Shown: positions 1 through 6,076 of the stretch, one piece after another | How positions within the stretch are numbered: position 1 is the first letter of the stretch | Layout: every line of letters starts with the position of its first letter | NCBI GenBank assembly: GCA_015295885.1 | Contig: DVEE01000085.1 | Coordinates: 1-6,988, forward strand | DNA length: 6,988 bases | Direction of reading: 5' to 3' | Origin: Leptolyngbyaceae cyanobacterium M65_K2018_010 | GTDB lineage: Bacteria; Cyanobacteriota; Cyanobacteriia; Phormidesmidales; Phormidesmidaceae | The notes under the pieces: model-generated | Told to the model about the DNA's origin: nothing | Database searches by the model: none | What the model saw: only the letters and a program-made list of their open reading frames with translations | Program-made: the position numbers and the translations under genes

Positions 1-1377
1 GACCTCCCAGCCCAGGGCCACGGCGGCCCGCCAGGCATAGTAGGACTCGGGGTGAATGGCAATCACCTGTTCAAACACCGTCTGAGCTACATCGGCCTGG
101 CCTGTCTGCCGGGCCCATTGACCAGCCCAAAAGCCTGCTTCGGCCGCCAGATCGCTGTCGGGGCTATGTTTTAGCACATCGCGGCCCCAACTCACCGCCA
201 TGGCCAAATCCCCCTGTTCTGCGGCATTGCGGGCATTGGTTAAGCGAATCTCCGCCGCCGCATCGGAACTGCCGTAGTCTTTCAGGATCGTTTCCCGCAG
301 GGCCTGGGCGGATTCAGTACTGTTCAGCTTGTCCAGGATTTTGGCTTTCATCAACAGAGCTTCTCCGGCTCGGTCGGGGAAGCGATTGATCACCTGGTCG
401 AGCACCCCCAGGGACTGCTGATCGGGCAAGCTGAGGGTGAGGCGCAACAAACCCGTGGCGGTTTCAGGGGCCTCGGGAAATTGCTGATCCAGTTGGTTAT
501 AGAGCGCGATCGCCCGGTCCCGTTGTTTACCAATCTGCAGTCCGCGGGCGGCGCGGTACAGGTTGCGGGGCGAGACCGGGGCTTGGGCGTAGGCGGGGCC
601 AGCGGCGGCATAGACATCCCGTCGCCAAAAGCCGAAACCAATGGTTTGCCAATCCTGGGGTTGCAGTTGGTTGCCAAACTCATTTTTGAGCCGCAACAGT
701 GCTGCCCCAGCGCTGGGGTGGTGCAATCCAGCCCTGGCTATGGTCATCAGCAGCGGCAGGGCATCGGCTCGATGGGGATCTTGAGTCAGCCGCTGGTGAG
801 CGACTTCAACCGCCTTGGGATGATCGGGAAAGCGCTGTAGGAGCAGATCCCACTGGGCCGGATTCGACTGTCCCAGTTCGTAAAGGAGGGGAGCGATCGC
901 CGGGTCCTCCCCGTACTCACTTAGTAGACGCTGCTGGGTCTGTTGGGCGGCCTGGGGCTGGCTGGCCGCCCGCTGGGCTTGGGCCAGGGCCAATAAAATG
1001 TAGGGGGCGATCTGGGGATAGTCGGCCTCTAGGCCCTCCAGCAGTGGAATAGCGCTACCGCCCCGATCAGCGGCGATCAAATCCAGAGCCTTCAAGTAGC
1101 GAGCCCGGTGTTGGCTGTAGGAGGGGCCAGCTTCAGTATGCTGGGCCAGGGCGGTAGCCCGCTGGGCCGCCGGCTGTAGGGCCAGATCTAGGACGGGATC
1201 GTTGCCGTGAGCCCGATCGCGCTGGGGAAGGGAGGGAAAAATGGACTCCTCGGCGATCTCCTGGCTGGGCTCCAGGTTAGCCAAGGAACCCATCAGAGCA
1301 ACTACCATGCCCAGGGAAAGGGCGCTAACACCTGCGATCGCCAGGATGGGAAGGCTGTTTTTTAGCTGTTTGAGCAT
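1..1377 (-). CDS. slt: Soluble lytic transglycosylase-like protein, N-terminal part (3' end off the left edge)
   Basis: The reading frame runs open from the ATG at 1377 to the window edge (459 codons, no stop), so this is the N-terminal part of a longer protein. Residues 9-31 (LPILAIAGVSALSLGMVV...) form one hydrophobic segment after a short Lys-containing start, which fits an uncleaved signal anchor or signal peptide and a periplasmic location. The rest is a long run of alpha-helical, Ala/Gln/Leu-rich TPR-like repeats, for example around LYNQLDQQFPEAPETATG and VFEQVIAIHPESYYAWRAA. The repeat ring and the SYYAWRAAVALGWEV stretch at the edge are what I recognise from cyanobacterial Slt70-like murein transglycosylases, which cleave the glycan strand to 1,6-anhydro-muropeptides. 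The catalytic SLT domain should lie to the left and is not visible, so activity is inferred. A purine-rich GGGAGAG lies about 15 nt upstream of the ATG, rather far for a ribosome binding site. It is transcribed divergently from pepA. A plain TPR-repeat periplasmic protein is the alternative. Confidence 0.82.
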   Translation of the reverse strand, partial: MLKQLKNSLPILAIAGVSALSLGMVVALMGSLANLEPSQEIAEESIFPSLPQRDRAHGNDPVLDLALQPAAQRATALAQHTEAGPSYSQHRARYLKALDLIAADRGGSAIPLLEGLEADYPQIAPYILLALAQAQRAASQPQAAQQTQQRLLSEYGEDPAIAPLLYELGQSNPAQWDLLLQRFPDHPKAVEVAHQRLTQDPHRADALPLLMTIARAGLHHPSAGAALLRLKNEFGNQLQPQDWQTIGFGFWRRDVYAAAGPAYAQAPVSPRNLYRAARGLQIGKQRDRAIALYNQLDQQFPEAPETATGLLRLTLSLPDQQSLGVLDQVINRFPDRAGEALLMKAKILDKLNSTESAQALRETILKDYGSSDAAAEIRLTNARNAAEQGDLAMAVSWGRDVLKHSPDSDLAAEAGFWAGQWARQTGQADVAQTVFEQVIAIHPESYYAWRAAVALGWEV

Positions 1378-1442
1378 GGTCAAGCCCGTGAACTCTCCCT
1401 AGGGTTTTAGCAAATAAATCCCGGGTTGAAACAGACCGTAGT

Positions 1443-1458
1443 GCCACTTAATCGTGGC
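1443..1458. repeat. Dyad GCCAC-N6-GTGGC in the slt/pepA divergent intergenic region
   Basis: There is a perfect 5-bp inverted repeat, GCCAC TTAATC GTGGC. It lies roughly in the middle of the divergent intergenic region, 66 bp from the slt start and about 98 bp from the pepA start. Its size (16 bp) and spacing suit a dimeric regulator's operator. A five-base arm pair can also arise by chance, so function is inference only. Confidence 0.3.
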
Positions 1459-1496
1459 CCACCCCTTTGATTACCCTGGGCAGCGGCCAGACAGTT

Positions 1497-1502
1497 TATA
1501 GT
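1497..1502 (+). promoter_or_regulatory. Possible -10 element of the pepA promoter
   Basis: TATAGT matches the bacterial -10 consensus TATAAT at five of six positions and lies 53 bp upstream of the pepA ATG. No good -35 box sits 16-18 bp upstream. The nearest TTGA-type hexamer, TTGATT at 1467-1472, is 24 bp away. If this is real it would be an activator-dependent or -35-independent promoter of the kind common in cyanobacteria. Low confidence. Confidence 0.28.
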
Positions 1503-1526
1503 GAACAAGGGTTTTCCCCACTGTTC
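1503..1526 (+). repeat. Imperfect hairpin in the pepA leader
   Basis: GAACA (1503-1507) pairs with TGTTC (1522-1526). Inside this, GGG (1509-1511) pairs with CCC (1516-1518) across a TTTT loop, leaving a small asymmetric internal loop. The element starts immediately after the candidate -10 hexamer and ends 29 bp before the pepA ATG, so it would sit at the transcript 5' end or act as an operator at the start site. It is not followed by a T-run and so is not a classical terminator. Confidence 0.3.
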
Positions 1527-1555
1527 CTCCTTAGATATGGGTTGAGTAGCTATTA

Positions 1556-3037
1556 ATGGAGTTCCTCGCGTCTGAAAAAAATTGCCTGACCTGGACCGGA
1601 GATTGTCTAGTGATTGGCCTCACTGAAGATTCCCTACCCCTCACGGGGGAATTGGCCGATCTAAACACCCAGGTGTCCGGGCTGTTGCAAGAGTTGATTG
1701 ACGAAACTGAATTTACCGGCAAAGCCGACAGCACAGCGATGATTCGGTTGGCTCCCGGAACGGCTGTGCGGAAACTGGGCTTGGTCGGGTTGGGGGGCAG
1801 TCAGGCCCTTACCCTGGATGGACTGCGTCGGGGAGCGGCGGCGGCGGCTCGGTTAGCCAAGAAAGAGAAGTGTACCAGTCTGGGCCTGGGCATGCCCGTC
1901 TTTCAGGACAATCCGGCTCTGACCGCCCAAGCCCTAGCGGAAGGGGCTATCCTGGCTCTTCATCAGGATACTCGCTTCAAGTCGGAGGAAAAAACCAACG
2001 GCAAAGTTAACCTAGATCAGATCCATCTGCTTAATCTGGCCGGTCAGGAGGCCAGCCTACAAACCGCCCAGGCCATCTGCGACGGCGTGATTTTAGCCCG
2101 CGAACTGGTGTCGGCTCCGGCCAATATTGTCACCCCCGAAGTCCTGGCCCAAACCGCCCTCGACATTGCCGCCGACCACGGCTTAACCTGCGAAATTCTA
2201 GAGCGCGAGCAGTGTCAAGCGCTGGGCATGGGGGCTTACCTGGGAGTGGCCCAGGCCTCAGACCTACCGCCCAAGTTTATTCACCTCACCTATCGACCAG
2301 CCGGAAACCCAACCCGCAAGCTGGCCCTGGTGGGTAAGGGGCTGACCTTTGATTCCGGTGGCCTGAATATTAAGGTAGCCGGCAGCGGCATTGAAATGAT
2401 GAAGGTGGATATGGGCGGAGCCGCCGCTGTTCTGGGTGCGGCCAAGGCCATTGGCCAGCTAAAACCTGCCGTGGAAGTCCACTTCATCAGCGCCGCGGTA
2501 GAGAACATGATCAGCGGCAAGGCCCTGCGCCCCGGTGATATTCTCACTGCCTCCAACGGCAAAACCATTGAAGTCAACAACACCGATGCTGAAGGTCGGC
2601 TCACCCTGGCCGATGCCCTGGTGTTTGCCGAAAAGCTCGGGGTCGATGCCATTATCGATCTGGCCACCCTCACCGGTGCCTGTATCGTCGCCCTGGGCGA
2701 TGACATTGCTGGCTTATTCACCGACCATGAAGATCTGGCTACGGCCCTGACCGCCGCCGCTGAAACCGCCGGGGAAAAGTTCTGGCGCCTGCCCATGGAA
2801 GAAAGCTACTTTGAGGGGATGAAATCCATTGTGGCGGACATGAAAAACACCGGTCCTCGGCCCGGTGGGTCGATTACCGCTGCGCTATTCCTCAAGCAGT
2901 TTGTGGAACACACCCCCTGGGTGCATCTGGATGTGGCCGGCCCGGTTTGGACCGAGCAGGAAAGCGGCTACAACAACCCCGGCGGTACCGGCTTTGGAGT
3001 GCGGACCCTGGTGGAATGGGTGCGATCGCTGGGTTAA
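1556..3037 (+). CDS. pepA: Leucyl aminopeptidase (cytosol aminopeptidase, peptidase family M17)
   Basis: A complete 493-residue protein, typical of the family. It removes N-terminal amino acids (Leu preferred) from peptides in the cytoplasm, normally as a two-metal homohexamer. Residues 1-160 form the variable N-terminal macro-like domain and about 175-490 the catalytic domain. The expected active site is intact. VGKGLTFDSGG supplies metal ligands K261 and D266, K273 matches the catalytic lysine, MMKVDMGG supplies D285, and the family signature NTDAEGRL (343-350) supplies D344, E346 and the bicarbonate-binding R348. By eye, the loop between the second and third metal ligands is one residue longer than in E. 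coli PepA. The ATG at 1556 gives a normal-length N-terminus. No clear Shine-Dalgarno sequence precedes it, which is common in cyanobacteria. It is divergent from slt and followed on the same strand by the lyase gene after 136 bp. Identification is firm; any DNA-binding role as in E. coli XerA/PepA is not implied. Confidence 0.97.
   Translation: MEFLASEKNCLTWTGDCLVIGLTEDSLPLTGELADLNTQVSGLLQELIDETEFTGKADSTAMIRLAPGTAVRKLGLVGLGGSQALTLDGLRRGAAAAARLAKKEKCTSLGLGMPVFQDNPALTAQALAEGAILALHQDTRFKSEEKTNGKVNLDQIHLLNLAGQEASLQTAQAICDGVILARELVSAPANIVTPEVLAQTALDIAADHGLTCEILEREQCQALGMGAYLGVAQASDLPPKFIHLTYRPAGNPTRKLALVGKGLTFDSGGLNIKVAGSGIEMMKVDMGGAAAVLGAAKAIGQLKPAVEVHFISAAVENMISGKALRPGDILTASNGKTIEVNNTDAEGRLTLADALVFAEKLGVDAIIDLATLTGACIVALGDDIAGLFTDHEDLATALTAAAETAGEKFWRLPMEESYFEGMKSIVADMKNTGPRPGGSITAALFLKQFVEHTPWVHLDVAGPVWTEQESGYNNPGGTGFGVRTLVEWVRSLG
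3022..3029. repeat. HIP1 palindrome GCGATCGC (one of eight copies in the window)
   Basis: The octamer GCGATCGC occurs at 506-513, 893-900, 1334-1341, 3022-3029, 3853-3860, 4250-4257, 4762-4769 and 5053-5060, all inside coding sequence. This copy is at the very end of pepA. A random sequence of this composition should have far fewer than one copy in 7 kb. HIP1 over-representation is a known hallmark of many cyanobacterial genomes and is associated with Dam-like or HIP1-specific methylation. The sites serve here as a lineage marker, and no local function is claimed. Confidence 0.9.
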
Positions 3038-3096
3038 AGAAACGCCCCTGTAGCTAGGACCTTGCTCCTCCGATGGCGTGGCAGCAGGCTATACCC

Positions 3097-3102
3097 TATG
3101 AT
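3097..3102 (+). promoter_or_regulatory. Possible -10 element for the cpcS-type gene
   Basis: TATGAT matches the -10 consensus at five of six positions and lies 71 bp upstream of the lyase ATG, within the 136-bp pepA-lyase gap. The expected -35 position (about 3074-3079, TGGCGT) is a poor match. No convincing terminator was found after pepA, so the lyase could also be read through from pepA. Weak evidence. Confidence 0.2.
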
Positions 3103-3173
3103 CAAGGCATTGGTTTTTGACCTGTCCGCCTTTAAGTCTCTCCCCTGTACTGAGTAAAACGATCTGCAACCCT

Positions 3174-3767
3174 ATGGATGTCATGGACTTCTTCCGCCTC
3201 AGCGCGGGCCAGTGGAATTCCCAACGTACCACCCACCATTTGCCCTTTCGACGGGCCGAGCTGGGGGGGTCGGTGATTGTGGTCGAAGCCCTGGAGGCCG
3301 AGCATCCTAGCGTGGTGGAAATTTGCCAGCTACACAGCGTCGATCCCGCCCTGGCGGTGGGGGGGGCCCTCGTCACCTGGAAGGGGGAGATGGCCTGGGA
3401 TAAGGAGGACGAAAACCACGAAGGGGAAACGGTTTTTGCCTTGGTGCCGGATGGGGAGAACCCTAAAACGGGCCAACTGCTGCGGGAGCGTGGCTACGCT
3501 GAAATTGTGCCGGTGATTGGCCGCTACGAAATTGATGATGACGAAGGGTTGCTGCTCACCACCGAGTACGAAACCATGAGTTCCATTGAGCGGTTTTGGT
3601 TTGCCAACCCCAACCTGCGCCTGCGTACCAGTGTAGTGAAGCGGTTTGGCGGCTTTAGTACGGCCTCCTTCTGTGCTGAAACCCGGATGGTTGACCGGTC
3701 CTCCCCCCTCGCCGCTGCCGCCAGCCAGCCCACTGACCCCATCGCCCTCTCAGCCTTTGGTTGGTAG
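3174..3767 (+). CDS. cpcS: Phycobiliprotein chromophore lyase, CpcS/CpeS family
   Basis: This encodes a 197-residue protein of the CpcS/CpeS lyase family, lipocalin-fold enzymes that attach phycocyanobilin (or phycoerythrobilin) to the conserved beta-82/alpha-84-type cysteine of phycobiliproteins during phycobilisome assembly in the cytoplasm. Recognisable family blocks are FFRLSAGQWNSQRTTHHL (6-23), the central WKGEMAWDKEDENHEG (69-84), TEYETMSSIERFWFANPNLR (130-149) and RFGGFSTASFCAETR (157-171). The ATG at 3174 is chosen because it places the family-typical MDxMDFF at the N-terminus. The frame stays open back to a TTG at 3117, but those 19 codons do not look like family sequence. Residues 172-197 form a Ser/Ala/Pro-rich tail beyond the conserved barrel. 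The acceptor protein (CpcB, ApcA/B or others) and whether the protein pairs with a CpcU-like partner cannot be told from this sequence, so the symbol denotes the family. The gene is not next to phycobilisome structural genes here. Confidence 0.92.
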   Translation: MDVMDFFRLSAGQWNSQRTTHHLPFRRAELGGSVIVVEALEAEHPSVVEICQLHSVDPALAVGGALVTWKGEMAWDKEDENHEGETVFALVPDGENPKTGQLLRERGYAEIVPVIGRYEIDDDEGLLLTTEYETMSSIERFWFANPNLRLRTSVVKRFGGFSTASFCAETRMVDRSSPLAAAASQPTDPIALSAFGW

Positions 3768-3777
3768 AGCCCCCCTA

Positions 3778-3796
3778 AACTCTCTGGAGCAGAGTT
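3778..3796. terminator. Small hairpin between convergent genes, possible bidirectional terminator
   Basis: AACTCT (3778-3783) and AGAGTT (3791-3796) form a perfect 6-bp inverted repeat with a 7-nt loop. It fills most of the 30-bp gap between the stop codons of the lyase gene (plus) and the rhomboid gene (minus), the position expected for a shared terminator. The stem is short and AT-containing, and neither side has a strong T-run, so efficiency is doubtful. Confidence 0.35.
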
Positions 3797-3797
3797 C

Positions 3798-4394
3798 TCA
3801 CCACCCCGAATTATGCATCCACCAGGATTGGAGGCTGTCCAGGTAGCGGGCTGCGATCGCCCCGGCGCAAAACCCCAGACTGTGGCCTACCCAGGATTTG
3901 CCCCGGTGTAGCGGCAGTAAACCCCAGAGGGTGCCGCCGTAGAGTATCCCGGCCAAAATCGCCAGGGCTATGGTGACTAAGCTGCGTTCAAAGTAGCCCC
4001 GTAGCAAGAGAAAACCCAGCCAGCCAAAGACCACCCCACTCGCCCCCAAATGCCGGGTGCCGGGGCGGCCCAGGAGCCAAACGCCGAGGCCACTGAGTAG
4101 CCAACAAAACCCCGTCACTAGCCCCAGTACCTCGAACCCCTGCAGCAAAATCAAACTGCCCAAAATCACCAACGGGGCTGAGTTGGCCGCCAGGTGCTTG
4201 AGGTCTTGGTGGAGGAGGGGAGCGACGAAAATACCAGGGATGCCGGCCAGCGATCGCGGTTGAATACTCAACCGGTGAGACAACCGATGGCCAACTAACA
4301 GATCTAGGCCAGCCAACAGCCCCATGAGGATGATCAGGTAGGCTAACAGGGAAATGCCTAGACGGAAACCTGGGGGAAACGGGGGAAGCGCCAT
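3798..4394 (-). CDS. Rhomboid-family intramembrane serine protease
   Basis: A 198-residue, strongly hydrophobic protein with about six transmembrane helices (roughly 12-34, 51-62, 72-86, 88-108, 116-132, 137-161, with the 168-185 helix carrying the histidine). It matches the rhomboid family: HQDLKHLAAN (62-71) contains the helix-2 motif with H67 and N71, equivalent to GlpG H150/N154. HLGASGVVFGWLGF contains the GxSG motif with nucleophile S119, and SWVGHSLGFCAG contains catalytic H171. The Ser-His dyad and oxyanion residues are therefore all present, and active proteolysis within the inner or thylakoid membrane is likely. The substrate is unknown. No extra N- or C-terminal domain is present. 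The ATG at 4394 follows the nnr stop by 60 bp with no obvious Shine-Dalgarno sequence, suggesting the third place in a SPOR-nnr-rhomboid transcript. Its 3' end converges on the lyase gene. Confidence 0.93.
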   Translation of the reverse strand: MALPPFPPGFRLGISLLAYLIILMGLLAGLDLLVGHRLSHRLSIQPRSLAGIPGIFVAPLLHQDLKHLAANSAPLVILGSLILLQGFEVLGLVTGFCWLLSGLGVWLLGRPGTRHLGASGVVFGWLGFLLLRGYFERSLVTIALAILAGILYGGTLWGLLPLHRGKSWVGHSLGFCAGAIAARYLDSLQSWWMHNSGW

Positions 4395-4407
4395 AGGAAC
4401 CAGAGCC

Positions 4408-4431
4408 GGCCAGGATCACCAGGCCAAGATC
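4408..4431. repeat. Short tandem direct repeat in the rhomboid leader
   Basis: GGCCAGGATC (4408-4417) and GGCCAAGATC (4422-4431) are 9/10 identical with a 14-bp period. On the coding strand they read GATCTTGGCC then GATCCTGGCC. They lie in the 60-bp gap between nnr and the rhomboid ATG. Two such copies may be chance or a small regulatory target; no known site was recognised. Confidence 0.3.
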
Positions 4432-4454
4432 AAAGGACAAAAGCCTCCGCTGAC

Positions 4455-6056
4455 TCAATTCTGCCGGCCAGCCCAGACCTTGGCCAGGGTTGGGGTTAGG
4501 TAACTGGCCAGGCGAGGGCCATCGACACCGAGTTCGGTGTGGTCAGTAGCGGCTTGTTTGGCCGCCTGGGTGTGCCACCAGGTGGCCGCCAGGGCAGCAT
4601 CTAGGGCCAGATCTGGGGTGACAGCTTGGGAATGGGCCTCTGCCGCCGCCACCGCTTGGGCCAGCAGCCCCCCCATCAACCCGGTGAGAACATCACCGCT
4701 GCCACCGCGGGCCAGGGCCGAGGTACTGGCTATATTCATCCAAAGCCGACCATCCGGGTGGGCGATCGCCGTACAGGCCCCCTTCAGCACGATCACACTC
4801 TGGCTGTGTTGGGCCGCCCTTTGGGCCGCTTCCCCAGCCTCCCCAGGGGTGAGGTTCAAGGCTGGGAATAGGCGCTTGAACTCCCCCGGATGGGGCGTGA
4901 GTAAGGTCGGTGCAGGACGGTTGGGCAACTGCTCCCTAGGGTTCAGCTCAGCCAGTAGGTTGAGGCCGTCGGCATCGACTAGCAGAGGAGATGGGCTAGC
5001 CAGGGCCGCTTCCACAATGGGTAAAGCCGAGCGGGTCAGGCCCGGCCCGCAGGCGATCGCATGGTAGCGACTCAAATCCAGATCGGCTGGCAAATGGGCC
5101 ATCGATCCGGTGGCGGTTTCAGGACAGCCGACCACCAGGGCCTCGGGGATTTGCCCGACCACGGTGAGTCTGAGAGACTCCGGCACCACCAGGGTTAGCA
5201 TCCCTACCCCACTGGCCCGCGCCCCCAGACCCGCTAATAGGGCCGCCCCTGCGTACTGGCGCGAACCGGCCAGAATCACCAGCTGACCGACTCGATACTT
5301 GTGGGTAGCCGGTGAACGGGGCAAAGGCAGCCGCTCCAGGGCCGTTGACTGGGTTAGCCGCCGCACCGGGGGGAGGCCGCCCAGGCCCGTGGCAATGGCC
5401 GCGGCAGGAATATGAAAGTCAATTAAATGACTCTGGCCCAGGTAGGCCAGGGCTGCATCCACGCCAAAGGCCCGCTTCCAAAGCCCTAGACACAGGGTAT
5501 GAGTCGCCTGGACGGCCACGCCCAGGACTGCACCGGTATCGGTGTGAATCCCCGAAGGTAGATCAATGCTCACCACGGGCTGGGACTGGGCATTCACCGC
5601 GGCAATCAGAGCCGCGACTTCTGCCTCAATCCGTCGTTCCAGGCCAAAGCCAAATAATCCATCTACCCAGACATCCACCGGTTGCATGGCGCCTAGGTCA
5701 GGGACCACCGGCCAGCCCAAGCTGGTGACAAACCGCAGATGATCCTGGGTCAGGGGCTTTTGACGCTGGCAGGGGCAACAAACTTGTACCTGATAGCCAC
5801 GAAACCCCAGCTCCCGGGCCACCACCAGGGCATCGCCCCCATTATGGCCAGGTCCCACCAAGACACCGACCCTGGGGTAAGCCTGCACGGGGAAATGGTC
5901 GATCAGCCAGAGGGTAATCAGCCCGGCTACTTTCTCCATTAGGGCTGGAATCGGCATACCGGCCTCAAACAGGCCGGCTTCAATGGCCCTCATTTGCTCA
6001 GCGGTGACCAGCACATCCGCCTTCATTCCCTGGGGATCGGCTTGGATTGCTGCCAT
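4455..6056 (-). CDS. nnr: Bifunctional NAD(P)H-hydrate epimerase / ADP-dependent NAD(P)H-hydrate dehydratase
   Basis: A complete 533-residue metabolite-repair enzyme. The N-terminal YjeF_N domain (about 14-220) interconverts R- and S-NAD(P)HX. The C-terminal ribokinase-like domain (about 240-530) dehydrates S-NAD(P)HX back to NAD(P)H. Epimerase signs are VTAEQMRAIE (17-26), VGPGHNGGDALVVAR (67-81), and VSIDLPSGI (162-170). Dehydratase signs are HKYRVGQLVILAGS, CGPGL (336-340), VDADGLNLL, TPHPGEFKRL (387-396), and GGSGDVLTGLMGG (451-463), where D455 is the expected catalytic base. The frame stays open to a GTG at 6137, which would overlap the upstream gene by 61 bp. The ATG at 6056 leaves a 20-bp gap and a normal length, so it is preferred. 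The ATG at 6026 (MKADVLVTAEQM) is also possible. No clear Shine-Dalgarno sequence decides between them. The glycine loop reads GHNGGDAL rather than the usual GNNGGDGL. It lies between the SPOR-like gene and the rhomboid gene on the same strand. Confidence 0.96.
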   Translation of the reverse strand: MAAIQADPQGMKADVLVTAEQMRAIEAGLFEAGMPIPALMEKVAGLITLWLIDHFPVQAYPRVGVLVGPGHNGGDALVVARELGFRGYQVQVCCPCQRQKPLTQDHLRFVTSLGWPVVPDLGAMQPVDVWVDGLFGFGLERRIEAEVAALIAAVNAQSQPVVSIDLPSGIHTDTGAVLGVAVQATHTLCLGLWKRAFGVDAALAYLGQSHLIDFHIPAAAIATGLGGLPPVRRLTQSTALERLPLPRSPATHKYRVGQLVILAGSRQYAGAALLAGLGARASGVGMLTLVVPESLRLTVVGQIPEALVVGCPETATGSMAHLPADLDLSRYHAIACGPGLTRSALPIVEAALASPSPLLVDADGLNLLAELNPREQLPNRPAPTLLTPHPGEFKRLFPALNLTPGEAGEAAQRAAQHSQSVIVLKGACTAIAHPDGRLWMNIASTSALARGGSGDVLTGLMGGLLAQAVAAAEAHSQAVTPDLALDAALAATWWHTQAAKQAATDHTELGVDGPRLASYLTPTLAKVWAGRQN

Positions 6057-6076
6057 GGGAAAACCAGCCTGGCTGC

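Noticed and set aside
1395..1406. 12-mer CTCCCTAGGGTT shared between the slt leader and nnr (4933-4944)
   Set aside because: One shared 12-mer between two places is about what chance gives in 7 kb, and the second copy is inside conserved coding sequence.
1438..1451. NtcA-like site GTA-N8-TAA upstream of pepA
   Set aside because: The consensus is GTA-N8-TAC. The last base differs, and the site is not at the usual distance (about 22 bp) from the candidate -10 box at 1497.
1503..1526. LexA (SOS) box based on GAAC...GTTC
   Set aside because: The half-sites are separated by 16 or more bases instead of the short spacer of known LexA boxes.
2290..2796. 168-codon open frame on the minus strand inside pepA
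   Set aside because: It is antisense to the conserved catalytic domain of PepA, its translation is Ser/Ala/Arg-rich low-complexity sequence without a recognisable domain, and long antisense frames are expected in GC-rich genes.
3988..4458. 156-codon minus-strand frame overlapping the rhomboid gene
   Set aside because: It is an alternative frame of the same strand. The rhomboid frame carries the GxSG and His motifs and membrane helices, and this one is Pro/Arg-rich with no domain.
4537..5067. 176-codon open frame on the plus strand inside nnr
   Set aside because: It is antisense to the dehydratase domain. Its Ala/Ser/Trp/Arg-rich composition looks like a shadow of GC-rich codon usage.
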